DNA from: Nitrospirae bacterium CG2_30_53_67
GTDB lineage: Bacteria; CG2-30-53-67
Direction of reading: 5' to 3'
Length of the DNA stretch: 18,455 nucleotides
Assembly (NCBI GenBank): GCA_001873285.1
Contig: MNYV01000060.1
Coordinates: 1-18,455 of the forward strand
Shown here: positions 7,263 to 14,705 of the stretch, one piece after another
Layout of the letters: every line of letters starts with the position of its first letter
How positions within the stretch are numbered: position 1 is the stretch's first letter
Position numbers and translations under genes: made by a program
Notes under the pieces: generated by a model
The model's input: the letters and a program-made list of their open reading frames with translations, nothing else
What the model was told of the DNA's origin: nothing
The model's database searches: none

Positions 7263-8618
7263 ATGAACCCATTCTGGACAGCCACTCTGATATTCATAAT
7301 ATCCTATGCCGTTATCGTTTCCGAAAAGATCCACAAGACCAAGGTGGCGCTGGCAGGGGCCTCGTTGATGCTGATCCTGAAGATCGTGGATCAGAAAGAA
7401 GCCTTTCACAGCGAGGAACTGGGGATAGACTACAACGTGATTTTCCTGTTGATCTCCATGATGATGATCATCGGGATCATGAAAAGGACCGGGATCTTTG
7501 AATACGTGGCCATCAAATCCGCCAAAATAGCCAAGGGAGAGCCCTTCCGGATTATGGCCATCTTCTCGGTGGTCACGGCCGTTGCCTCCGCCTTCCTGGA
7601 CAATGTGACCACGGTCCTGCTCCTCGCCCCGGTCACCCTCCTCGTGGCCGACGAACTCGATATGGACCCGATCCCGTTTCTCATCACCGAGGCCCTGGCC
7701 TCCAACATCGGGGGGACCGCGACCCTGATCGGCGACCCTCCGAACATCATGATCGCGAGCAAGGCCAGGCTGACTTTCATGGACTTCATCCTCCACCTGG
7801 CTCCGGTGGTGATCATCATCATGATCGTTTACATCTACACGATCAAGCTGATCTTCGGCAGGAAGCTCAAGGTCAAGGAAGATCTCAAAAAGCGGATCAT
7901 GGAGATCCAGGAGAAGGACCTGATCAAGGATCCGGTACTTCTCAGGAAATGCCTGGCGGTGCTCGGCATCACCATCTTCGGATTCGTGATCCACGGGTTT
8001 CTCCACTTTGAGCCCGCGACCATCGCCCTGGCCGGCGCCGCCCTGCTCTTCCTCATCTCCGGGGAAAAACCGCATGACATCTTTCTGGAAGTGGAATGGC
8101 CCAGCATCTTCTTTTTTATCGGTCTTTTTATTATCGTGGGCGGGGTGGTCAAGGTCGGACTGATCGAGAAGATGAGCCGGATGATGATTGATCTCACCGG
8201 CCCGACACAGACCAATATGTTCACGACCTCCATGGTCATACTCTGGTTCTCGGCCATTGCCTCAGCCATCGTGGACAACATCCCCTTCGTGGCGACCATG
8301 AATCCCCTGATCCTGGACATGGCCAACAACATCTACCACGCAGGGGGCGCGGCATCCCATGCGCTCCCGCCTGAGACCATACACAACGCCGTGCTCATGC
8401 CGGTCTGGTGGGCCCTTGCTCTCGGGGCCTGCCTGGGAGGGAACGGTACAGCCATCGGCGCTTCGGCCAACGTGATCATCATCGGCATGGCGGAAAAGGC
8501 CAGGAAACCGATCTCTTTTCTTAAGTTTATGGCCTACGGCATACCGATCATGATCGAAACCGTCGTCATCTCCATGATCTACATCTGGGTGCGATATTAT
8601 ATCTTGACGGCTTCGTAA
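7263..8618 (+). CDS. ArsB/NhaD-type ion transporter (IT superfamily)
   Basis: The 451-aa integral membrane protein has about eleven or twelve hydrophobic helices in two related halves. Signatures of the ArsB/NhaD/SLC13-like family are DNVTTVLLLAPVT, then EALASNIGGTATLIGDPPNI in the first half, with VDNIPFVATMNP and LGGNGTAIGASANVIIIG in the second. Family members move Na+/H+, arsenite or carboxylates; the substrate cannot be fixed here, but the absence of ars genes makes a cation/proton or organic-anion role more likely than arsenite export. AAGGAG (7247-7252) lies 10 nt before ATG 7263; an in-frame GTG at 7260 is an alternative start. The last codons (LTAS-stop) are written by the first bases of the palindromic repeat at 8604, so the native C-terminus was probably replaced by the insertion. 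Confidence 0.9.
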   Translation: MNPFWTATLIFIISYAVIVSEKIHKTKVALAGASLMLILKIVDQKEAFHSEELGIDYNVIFLLISMMMIIGIMKRTGIFEYVAIKSAKIAKGEPFRIMAIFSVVTAVASAFLDNVTTVLLLAPVTLLVADELDMDPIPFLITEALASNIGGTATLIGDPPNIMIASKARLTFMDFILHLAPVVIIIMIVYIYTIKLIFGRKLKVKEDLKKRIMEIQEKDLIKDPVLLRKCLAVLGITIFGFVIHGFLHFEPATIALAGAALLFLISGEKPHDIFLEVEWPSIFFFIGLFIIVGGVVKVGLIEKMSRMMIDLTGPTQTNMFTTSMVILWFSAIASAIVDNIPFVATMNPLILDMANNIYHAGGAASHALPPETIHNAVLMPVWWALALGACLGGNGTAIGASANVIIIGMAEKARKPISFLKFMAYGIPIMIETVVISMIYIWVRYYILTAS

Positions 8619-8956
8619 AAAGTCCATCTGCGGCGTTGCGCCGCGTCCTTCGCCTGCCTGTGCGTGACCGCACGCAGACAGGTCATTGCAGCGTACATCT
8701 AAGTGGCCCTATTCGTAAATACGGTCGCATTCGAGTGCCGTAGGGCGGCCTCATCTGCGTTCCGCTCCTTGCGGCGTACCACAGTGGGTACACCTCAGTC
8801 GCGCGCGGAGATGAGGCCGCCCTACGACCCTCTCGGTACGTTACCATATTTACGAACAGGACCACTAAGTACGCCTCATTCCTCAGGACTTGCGCGCCTT
8901 GCATCTGGGCCTTTTTTCTTTGCCGTCACATTTGAGGACTTCTTACGAGTCCATCA
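8604..8956. repeat. Near-palindromic intergenic repeat element, about 353 bp
   Basis: The ends are inverted copies: GGCTTCGTAAAAAGTCC at 8609-8625 mirrors GGACTTCTTACGAGTCC at 8936-8952, and the similarity runs inward with gaps toward a centre near 8780. The best internal match is an 18-bp perfect inverted pair (8739-8756 with 8809-8826), and TTTACGAACAGG-type sequence occurs in both arms (about 8701-8724 and 8844-8866). Smaller hairpins sit inside, for example GCGGCG-TTG-CGCCGC at 8630-8644 and TGCGTG-ACCG-CACGCA nearby. Open frames on both strands here are by-products of the symmetry. The element lies between the convergent transporter and TPR-operon genes, supplies the transporter's stop codon, and could fold as a two-way terminator. 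Repeats with these ends recur in Desulfobacterota genomes, as far as I recall. Confidence 0.8.
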
Positions 8957-8987
8957 TATTTTGGCTTGAAAAACAGAGGGGGATCGT

Positions 8988-9314
8988 TCAGACGTCCTCA
9001 AGTTCAGCGAAGCTGTTCCCTGAAAAGCGGCTTCGAAGTTCCTTCTCGATGTCTCTCTTCTCGTTCAGCGGATGCTGCGGGCCGCCGATTTCGGCCTGAT
9101 CAACCATTCCCTGCAAAGGCTCATCCTGAATCTGAGATGAAGGATCCTCTTCGCGTACGAGAGGACGCCTCCTCTTCATCCGCTCCTGCATGAGGCGGCT
9201 CACCTGCTCCTCGGGATCCGGCAGGAAGTCATCCACGGGGAGGCGATCTTGGTATCTCCGGACAGCGGTTTCCAGACCGGTCCATAACTTTCCGTAGTCC
9301 ATCTTGGATTCCAT
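8988..9314 (-). CDS. Hypothetical protein, 108 aa, last gene of the TPR operon
   Basis: I do not recognise a family. The product is highly charged and soluble, with no signal peptide or membrane helix. It opens MESKMDYGKLWTGLETAVRR, has a basic RMKRRRP patch near residue 47, and ends in a likely helix (DIEKELRSRFSGNSFAELED). Its start lies only 3 nt after the stop of the 387-aa TPR gene, so it is almost surely co-transcribed and probably translated by re-initiation. No strong ribosome site is seen; an in-frame ATG at 9302 is an alternative. Its stop is about 30 nt from the palindromic repeat, which may end the transcript. The tight spacing suggests it works with the TPR protein. Confidence 0.7.
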   Translation of the reverse strand: MESKMDYGKLWTGLETAVRRYQDRLPVDDFLPDPEEQVSRLMQERMKRRRPLVREEDPSSQIQDEPLQGMVDQAEIGGPQHPLNEKRDIEKELRSRFSGNSFAELEDV

Positions 9315-9317
9315 GGT

Positions 9318-10481
9318 CTATACGGCCCCCTGTTCCTGCGGTTTGAGCAGCGAAAGCCCCTTCTTGGCATCCCTGTTCAAGGGATTGATCTTAAGGGCCC
9401 TGCTCCAGGCATCGAGAGCTTCTTCATATCGTTGCAGTTGATAGAGACTGTTGCCGAAGTTGGCATAGCCCATGGACTGATCCCGGCATCCCTGGTCAAG
9501 CGATTTCGAAAACATCTCGCTCGCTCTCTCGTAATCCATGGCCGTGTAATAAAGGAGGCCGAGATTGTTGTAGGCTTCGGCAAGGTCAGGCCGCAGAGAA
9601 AGCGCCTTCTTGAAGGCCTGCACCGCCTCTTCAGGACGGTCGAGTTCAGTATAGGCGAGCCCCAGATTATTAAAGGCCTCGGCATATTCAGGGTCACAGG
9701 CCACGGCCTTTTCAAAGGCAAGCGCCGAGGCCTCATGGGCCCCCTTGTAGAAGAAGACCACACCCTGGTTGTTGTGCTCCCTGGACTCTTCCTTTTTGCG
9801 GCGGACGACCTCTTCGGTTAGAAGCCGTTTCTGATCGTCATAGTACGATTCGATCTTGCGTTGTCCATCGGCAAGGGCTCTCATCTCTTCATGCGTCTTC
9901 CCCATGAGGGCCTCCATCTTCTCCACGGCCTCGCGGCGTCCGGCGCTCACCATGCTGTGAAGCTCTTCGCCCTGTCTCCATCCCTTTTCTATCTCCTTTT
10001 CCATGCTTTCCAGCCGGGCTTCGGACGCGGAGAGCGTCTCCTGAATCTTTCCGGAGAGCTTCTCATTTAGGGCCTTCACCTCTACTTGCAATGCCTGTAT
10101 GGAGAGATTCAAATCCCCTGAGAAAGCCTGAATAAGATCCTGGACCTTTCCGGAGAGTTCTCCGGGGATCTGACCGATCCGCTCTTGAATCACATCCTGC
10201 CTCCCCTTGATTTCCTCCTGATGGGCCCTGATCTCCCCGGATAATCCCGTCTGAAGGGCATCCAGCCCCGATTTGATCACCTGGAAAGAGGAGACGAAGT
10301 CAATCCGGTCCATGATGTTTCGGACCTCATGTATGGCTTCACTGTTGTGGTAGAGCGAGCATTTCTTCTTCTTGGCGTAAAACAGGCTGCATGCCTCTTC
10401 CAGGCAGGGCTGGCGCTCCCATTCCTCCAACCCGTTTTCGTTCTTTTTGGTCTGCTTGAGAATGATCGGACAGATGGTCAT
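9318..10481 (-). CDS. Cys-rich N-terminus, coiled-coil and TPR protein, 387 aa
   Basis: Three parts are visible. Residues 1-45 hold four cysteines in the pattern C4-x21-C26-x4-C31-x9-C41, which may bind zinc or an iron-sulfur cluster. Residues about 50-235 form a long coiled coil with loosely repeated LSGE/LSGK units. Residues about 237-375 form four TPR repeats with the usual N-N-L-G-L and A-F-K-K-A-L signatures (for example AEAFNNLGLAYTELDRPEEA). There is no signal peptide or membrane segment, so it is likely cytoplasmic. TPRs bind partner proteins, and the coiled coil suggests an oligomer. A GGAGAGG site lies 5 nt before the ATG at 10481. It stands 109 nt after the 1272-aa TPR gene and 3 nt before the 108-aa gene. 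No enzyme domain is present; I infer a scaffold or adaptor. Confidence 0.8.
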   Translation of the reverse strand: MTICPIILKQTKKNENGLEEWERQPCLEEACSLFYAKKKKCSLYHNSEAIHEVRNIMDRIDFVSSFQVIKSGLDALQTGLSGEIRAHQEEIKGRQDVIQERIGQIPGELSGKVQDLIQAFSGDLNLSIQALQVEVKALNEKLSGKIQETLSASEARLESMEKEIEKGWRQGEELHSMVSAGRREAVEKMEALMGKTHEEMRALADGQRKIESYYDDQKRLLTEEVVRRKKEESREHNNQGVVFFYKGAHEASALAFEKAVACDPEYAEAFNNLGLAYTELDRPEEAVQAFKKALSLRPDLAEAYNNLGLLYYTAMDYERASEMFSKSLDQGCRDQSMGYANFGNSLYQLQRYEEALDAWSRALKINPLNRDAKKGLSLLKPQEQGAV

Positions 10482-10590
10482 CTTACCCTCTCCAATAAAG
10501 GTTTCAAAAGCGAAGCGCCTTGAGCCCTCATATCCCTTTTTTTAGGACTCCCTGGCAACCCTGAACCGGACTGCCGCATCATCCTGCGGA

Positions 10591-13500
10591 TCAAGCGGCA
10601 GGGATCTTCAACCGGGTCTTCCCCATGAGCGGCCGTCTCTCTTTCAGGAGGGACTCCTCCATGAGGACGGCTGCGGATTCTTTCATCTTTTCATAAAGGA
10701 TAGGATCCGGGGACTCTTTAAGCGCCTGATCGAGAACCGACGCCGCCAGCAGAGGCTCACCGGCAGATTCCAGCAAATAAACCCGATGGCAGCGATCATC
10801 CTTATCCGAACATGCCTCGGCAAGGGCATAGTTCCCGGCCTGTTCATGGAAGTGCGCCCAGACGGCCCTGGTTTCTCCAGACTCTCGGGATGCTGTCTGA
10901 TGCCGGACTATCTCTTCAGCCCGATCTTGTCTGTCCAAAAGGACCAGGTGCGCGACAAGACGCTTGATCTCGTCTTGAGAAAGAGGTTTCCCGTGATCGG
11001 CGCGTGACTCAAGCTCTCTGACTTCAGATTGAATCCTCCCTAAGTTGAATTCATTCATCTTGGCGTAATAAGCCGCATTATCCCTGGAGAGATCCCTGGC
11101 CTGTTTCAGCATCTTCCCGGCCGATTCAAAATCCCCGGCCTTGTCCATCTGATCCGCGAGCCGGATCAGAAGCTGCACTCGCTCGCTTTCGCCGGATGCC
11201 GTTTTAAGCCCTTCCTGCAGGATCCTGATGCCGGATTCATACGCCCCCTTCATGGCAAACAGATCTCCAAGAAGGAGGTAAAGCGCCGCATCATGCAGCC
11301 CTTTCTCTTTTATCTGATGCAGGAAATCGATCCCGGCATCCATCTTCTCCGGATCCAGGAGGACCGACAGGCGCACGTCCTCAAAAGCGCCCTTCAGGTC
11401 GAGGAGGTTCAGCCGGCAGCGGCATCGCCCCAGCCTGGCATCCGCATGCGCATGGTCCCCGTCTTCTTCAATCAGGGCGGTAAAAAGTTTTTCTCCCTCC
11501 CCGGCTGAAGAGTGATCCAAGGCCAGGGCCCTTTCCATGGATCGGACTGAAGACCCCGGTTTCCCGGCCTTCAGGTAGCTCCATGCAAGAATTTTCAGGA
11601 TCTCGGCCTGGTCAGGAGCCGCCCCTGCAATCTCTTCCATCCTGCACAAAAGTTTCTCCCGGATTTCAGGATGGGCATCCCCGGATGAGGAGAGAAAAGA
11701 GAGCGCGGCTGCGGGGCGCCCCATCCGCACAAAGATCCTGCTGACGGCCCCATAGGCTGAGATCTCCGATGGATCGCAGGAGAGGATATCATGGCAGAAT
11801 TTGATCCCCTGTTCAGACAGGGAGGGGTCCATGCCCACGGCTCCGGCGATATGTTCTGCGGCCTTGGCATGCACTCCTGCCTTGAGATAGACCTTGCCGA
11901 TCTCAAGTTGAACACGGGCCATCTTCGGGTTCTTTTCTGCAATCCGGTTCAGAAGCCCGAGAATGACATCCGTATCCTGAGTATGCCTCTGGACCGCCTT
12001 CCAGAGCAGATCCAGCGCAGGCTCGTCTCTCCCCTCAAGGATATGGATCTCCGCCATGCCGAGGATCGGCGCAATCTGCATGGGGTGCTTTGCAGAGATA
12101 TGCAGCAGGTACTTCATGACCGTATCCCGGCTTTTCGGCAGTTCCCGGGCCAGGCGCATGAGGCAGGAGACCCCTTCCTCCACCCTGCCGCAGGCCGAAA
12201 GGACCGATCCCATGGCGAGCGATGCCTTGGCAAGAGAGGGGTGCAGGACAAGGACCTTTTCAAGCCTTTCGGCGATACCCTCGGCAAGCCCCGGCCGATC
12301 TCGATAAACCGGGGCAAGGGAGGTATCTTCCTTGAAGGCCTGGAAATAAAAAGTAACCGCGTCACTCAAGCGGCCCATCCCTTTGCAGGCATCCCCCATG
12401 GTCCGGTGAATGCACGCAATCTGAGGGGGTCTGAATACCTTCTCGAGTTTTTCCCCCTCTTTTAGGACCAGATCCAATGCCCCTCCCAGAAGGTAGGCTG
12501 AGAGAAGCCCCTGACTCAAAACCAGATTGCCCGGAGATCGGACGAGCCTATCCCGGTACGACTCGATCACCTTGCCTGCCGATTCGGGATGAGCGCATAA
12601 ATGCCGGTTCAGGGTCTCCGAGGTTTCCTGGTATCTCTCCATTCTGAAATAGAATTCGGCCAGCCCGAAGACAAGCGAATCCTCTTCCGGGAAGCGATTC
12701 AGCCACTCCTTGATGAGCCCTTCCAGGACCTGGAATTGACCCGGGCTCTCAAGGGCGCAGCCGATGAGACGCTCGACCGCCTCCTGAAAATCCTCCCCTG
12801 CTGCAGCAGCCTCGGCCCAGACCAGGCGGGCTGCAGGATCACACACCCCTTTGCCCTCCAGTTCGGCAAAGAGCTTCCGGACATCCGAATGGATCTCAGG
12901 GCTCCTTCTCAGGAGCATGGATATCGGGTGAAGGGTCTCATGAAGCAGGCCGGGCGCCCTGGACAGGGCCTGATTCAGCGACTGAAAGGCCTCCCGGTCC
13001 CGCCCGAGGGCCATCAAGACCTCGGCTTCTGCAACCCGGGCCAGCGGAAGGGACTCATCGGCCTTGAGAAGCGCATTCAGCATCGGCGCCGCCCGCCCGG
13101 CCTGGCCGGGCGCAAGCCGGATGAACCGCCGGATCAGAACCAGCGGCCGTTCCGCTTCGGGATGGTTCAGGCAGAGTTCAGCAAGAAAAATGACCAGTTC
13201 AGGATCCTCAAAATGATCCTGCAGAAGCGGCATGGCCTTTTCAAAGACGACGTCTGCCTGTGAGGGATCGGCCTTAACGATCCTTCTCATCTGGTTGATG
13301 GATGCGGCCAGGTCCCCTTGATTCAGACAGAGATCACCCAAGACCCGTGCGGCTTCTATATTTTCCGGGTCGAGTCCGATCAGACGCTGGAAACGCCCCA
13401 TGAGCAGACCCGTCTCCACCCTTCCGTTCAGGCCCGTATAGACCTTCGAGGCCTCGGCAAAACGATTCGATTCAACCAGAACGTCCCCAAGAAATAAAAT

Positions 13501-14409
13501 GAGATCCTCGGCCCCTTTAGAGGATGGATCAACCTTTTTGAGCCGTTCGATGATCCCGGACCGAAAGGCGGGGTCTTGGATCTTCTTAAGGGCATCCGCC
13601 CCTTTTGTCCATTCTCCTTTAGCGAGGCAGGCCTTCCCCATGAGCCAACAGCCCCGAGGCCCGCCATCCGAGTTCATAAATCTTTGGATGACGTAAGAGG
13701 CGGATTCAGGATCGAGGTCCAGGGCCTTTTCATAATATCCGGCGGATTTTTCCGGGTCCTCTTCCCATAAAAGATCCCCCATATAAAGGAAAGGCCCTGC
13801 ATGATTTCGGATATGCGTTAGGATGTTTTCCAAACGAGGGTGGATCAGGGGCCATTCTTCCCTTCGAACCTTGAGGATTTCGGTATAAGACTCAAAGGCT
13901 GCCTCAAAGGATTGACGGTGTTCCTGGATCAACCCCGCGGTATAGCCGAGATCCGCAATCATCATAGAACTCTTCTCATCCGAGGCTATCTTCCGGAGTT
14001 CTGCGATCCGGTTCCGTGTCCGGTCCAGGATCCGCGTGAGAACAGCGCCGTCCGCCTCGCCGATCACCTTGAAGGCCTCATTCAGATCTCTAAGGTGGAT
14101 CAGGATCTCCAGGCGAAGCTCCATGAAATCCGACCGATTGACACCGTCAGGGGGGGCATTCAAAAGGTCAAGGATCTCCCGGACCTTTCCCGGATGGGCC
14201 TTAAACGCCTTCCGGTACTCCCTCAGGGCGGACTGAGGTTCATGGGTCAGACAAAAAAGCTCCGCTGCGCCAAGAAGAAGATCGAGGTTCTTGGGATCCT
14301 TTTTTAACGGGGCCTCAAAGATCTGGACGGCCTTGTCATACTCTCCCTTCTCAAAGAGCTTCCTGGATTTTTCAATAATCTTCTCGGTCGAGTAGAATGT
14401 CTCAAACAT
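10591..14409 (-). CDS. Giant TPR-repeat protein, 1272 aa
   Basis: The whole protein appears to be helical repeats of the TPR type, starting at residue about 10 (KLFEKGEYDKAVQIFEAPLK) and continuing with units such as GDLLWEEDPEKSAGYYEKAL and GDLCLNQGDLAASINQMRRI, through to about residue 1200. Many canonical TPRs are followed by a less regular helix pair ending in a proline-containing turn, giving a longer period near 70 residues. There is no signal peptide, membrane helix or recognisable enzymatic domain. The last 20 residues are basic. Such solenoids act as protein-binding scaffolds; the partner is unknown, but the next gene downstream also encodes TPRs. An AAGGA lies about 11 nt before the ATG at 14409, a loose fit, so the start is likely but not certain. 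A strong promoter lies 55-85 nt upstream. Confidence 0.85.
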   Translation of the reverse strand: MFETFYSTEKIIEKSRKLFEKGEYDKAVQIFEAPLKKDPKNLDLLLGAAELFCLTHEPQSALREYRKAFKAHPGKVREILDLLNAPPDGVNRSDFMELRLEILIHLRDLNEAFKVIGEADGAVLTRILDRTRNRIAELRKIASDEKSSMMIADLGYTAGLIQEHRQSFEAAFESYTEILKVRREEWPLIHPRLENILTHIRNHAGPFLYMGDLLWEEDPEKSAGYYEKALDLDPESASYVIQRFMNSDGGPRGCWLMGKACLAKGEWTKGADALKKIQDPAFRSGIIERLKKVDPSSKGAEDLILFLGDVLVESNRFAEASKVYTGLNGRVETGLLMGRFQRLIGLDPENIEAARVLGDLCLNQGDLAASINQMRRIVKADPSQADVVFEKAMPLLQDHFEDPELVIFLAELCLNHPEAERPLVLIRRFIRLAPGQAGRAAPMLNALLKADESLPLARVAEAEVLMALGRDREAFQSLNQALSRAPGLLHETLHPISMLLRRSPEIHSDVRKLFAELEGKGVCDPAARLVWAEAAAAGEDFQEAVERLIGCALESPGQFQVLEGLIKEWLNRFPEEDSLVFGLAEFYFRMERYQETSETLNRHLCAHPESAGKVIESYRDRLVRSPGNLVLSQGLLSAYLLGGALDLVLKEGEKLEKVFRPPQIACIHRTMGDACKGMGRLSDAVTFYFQAFKEDTSLAPVYRDRPGLAEGIAERLEKVLVLHPSLAKASLAMGSVLSACGRVEEGVSCLMRLARELPKSRDTVMKYLLHISAKHPMQIAPILGMAEIHILEGRDEPALDLLWKAVQRHTQDTDVILGLLNRIAEKNPKMARVQLEIGKVYLKAGVHAKAAEHIAGAVGMDPSLSEQGIKFCHDILSCDPSEISAYGAVSRIFVRMGRPAAALSFLSSSGDAHPEIREKLLCRMEEIAGAAPDQAEILKILAWSYLKAGKPGSSVRSMERALALDHSSAGEGEKLFTALIEEDGDHAHADARLGRCRCRLNLLDLKGAFEDVRLSVLLDPEKMDAGIDFLHQIKEKGLHDAALYLLLGDLFAMKGAYESGIRILQEGLKTASGESERVQLLIRLADQMDKAGDFESAGKMLKQARDLSRDNAAYYAKMNEFNLGRIQSEVRELESRADHGKPLSQDEIKRLVAHLVLLDRQDRAEEIVRHQTASRESGETRAVWAHFHEQAGNYALAEACSDKDDRCHRVYLLESAGEPLLAASVLDQALKESPDPILYEKMKESAAVLMEESLLKERRPLMGKTRLKIPAA

Positions 14410-14464
14410 AGAGGGATAAAATCCTTGAGAATGAAAAATATATGCCTTGTATGACTTATATTCA

Positions 14465-14493
14465 GTATAACTTGTCCCAATTTTTTATGTCAA
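14465..14493 (-). promoter_or_regulatory. Sigma-70-like promoter of the TPR operon
   Basis: On the minus strand TTGACA (14493-14488) and TTATAC (14470-14465) are spaced by exactly 17 nt. The surrounding sequence is very AT-rich, with A/T runs upstream of the -35 that could act as an UP element. Transcription would begin near 14458, leaving a leader of about 50 nt. Confidence 0.6.
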
Positions 14494-14548
14494 TTTTTTT
14501 TATACATTCCCATGTCCGCCGTAATCAAACAGGATCCGCCTTGCGCGC

Positions 14549-14577
14549 TTGACAATAACCCGGCATGATGGTTTATT
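14549..14577 (+). promoter_or_regulatory. Sigma-70-like promoter of the peroxidase operon
   Basis: TTGACA (14549-14554) is a perfect -35, with TTTATT (14572-14577) 17 nt further on as a weaker -10. The start would be near 14584, giving an untranslated leader of about 120 nt that contains the GCATCAAA and AAACGCCC repeats. The promoter faces away from the TPR-operon promoter, 56 nt away. Confidence 0.5.
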
Positions 14578-14588
14578 CTTTCAAGTAC

Positions 14589-14620
14589 GCATCAAAGATG
14601 CATCAAACGCCCAAACGCCC
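14589..14620. repeat. Two overlapping pairs of short direct repeats in the peroxidase leader
   Basis: GCATCAAA occurs at 14589-14596 and 14600-14607, one helical turn (11 bp) apart. AAACGCCC occurs as a tandem pair at 14605-14612 and 14613-14620. They lie just downstream of the expected transcription start of the peroxidase operon, a place where a repressor or an RNA-binding factor could act. No known regulator site is recognised. Confidence 0.4.
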
Positions 14621-14705
14621 ATAAACATTTTTTCAGGATCTTTTCAATAAACTATTTATTTTCGAGTAATTCTTAGATTTCATGAGGAATGAAAGGAGCC
14701 TTCCG

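Noticed and set aside
6882-8075. 397-codon open frame on the minus strand opposite the CBS and transporter genes
   Set aside because: It is rich in D, H, E and G as expected from the antisense of a hydrophobic gene, has no ribosome site and no family motif.
8683-8969. Open frames on both strands (8683-8904 minus, 8703-8969 plus)
   Set aside because: Both lie in the palindromic repeat and encode similar RRAASS/MRPPY-like strings because of its symmetry; no ribosome sites.
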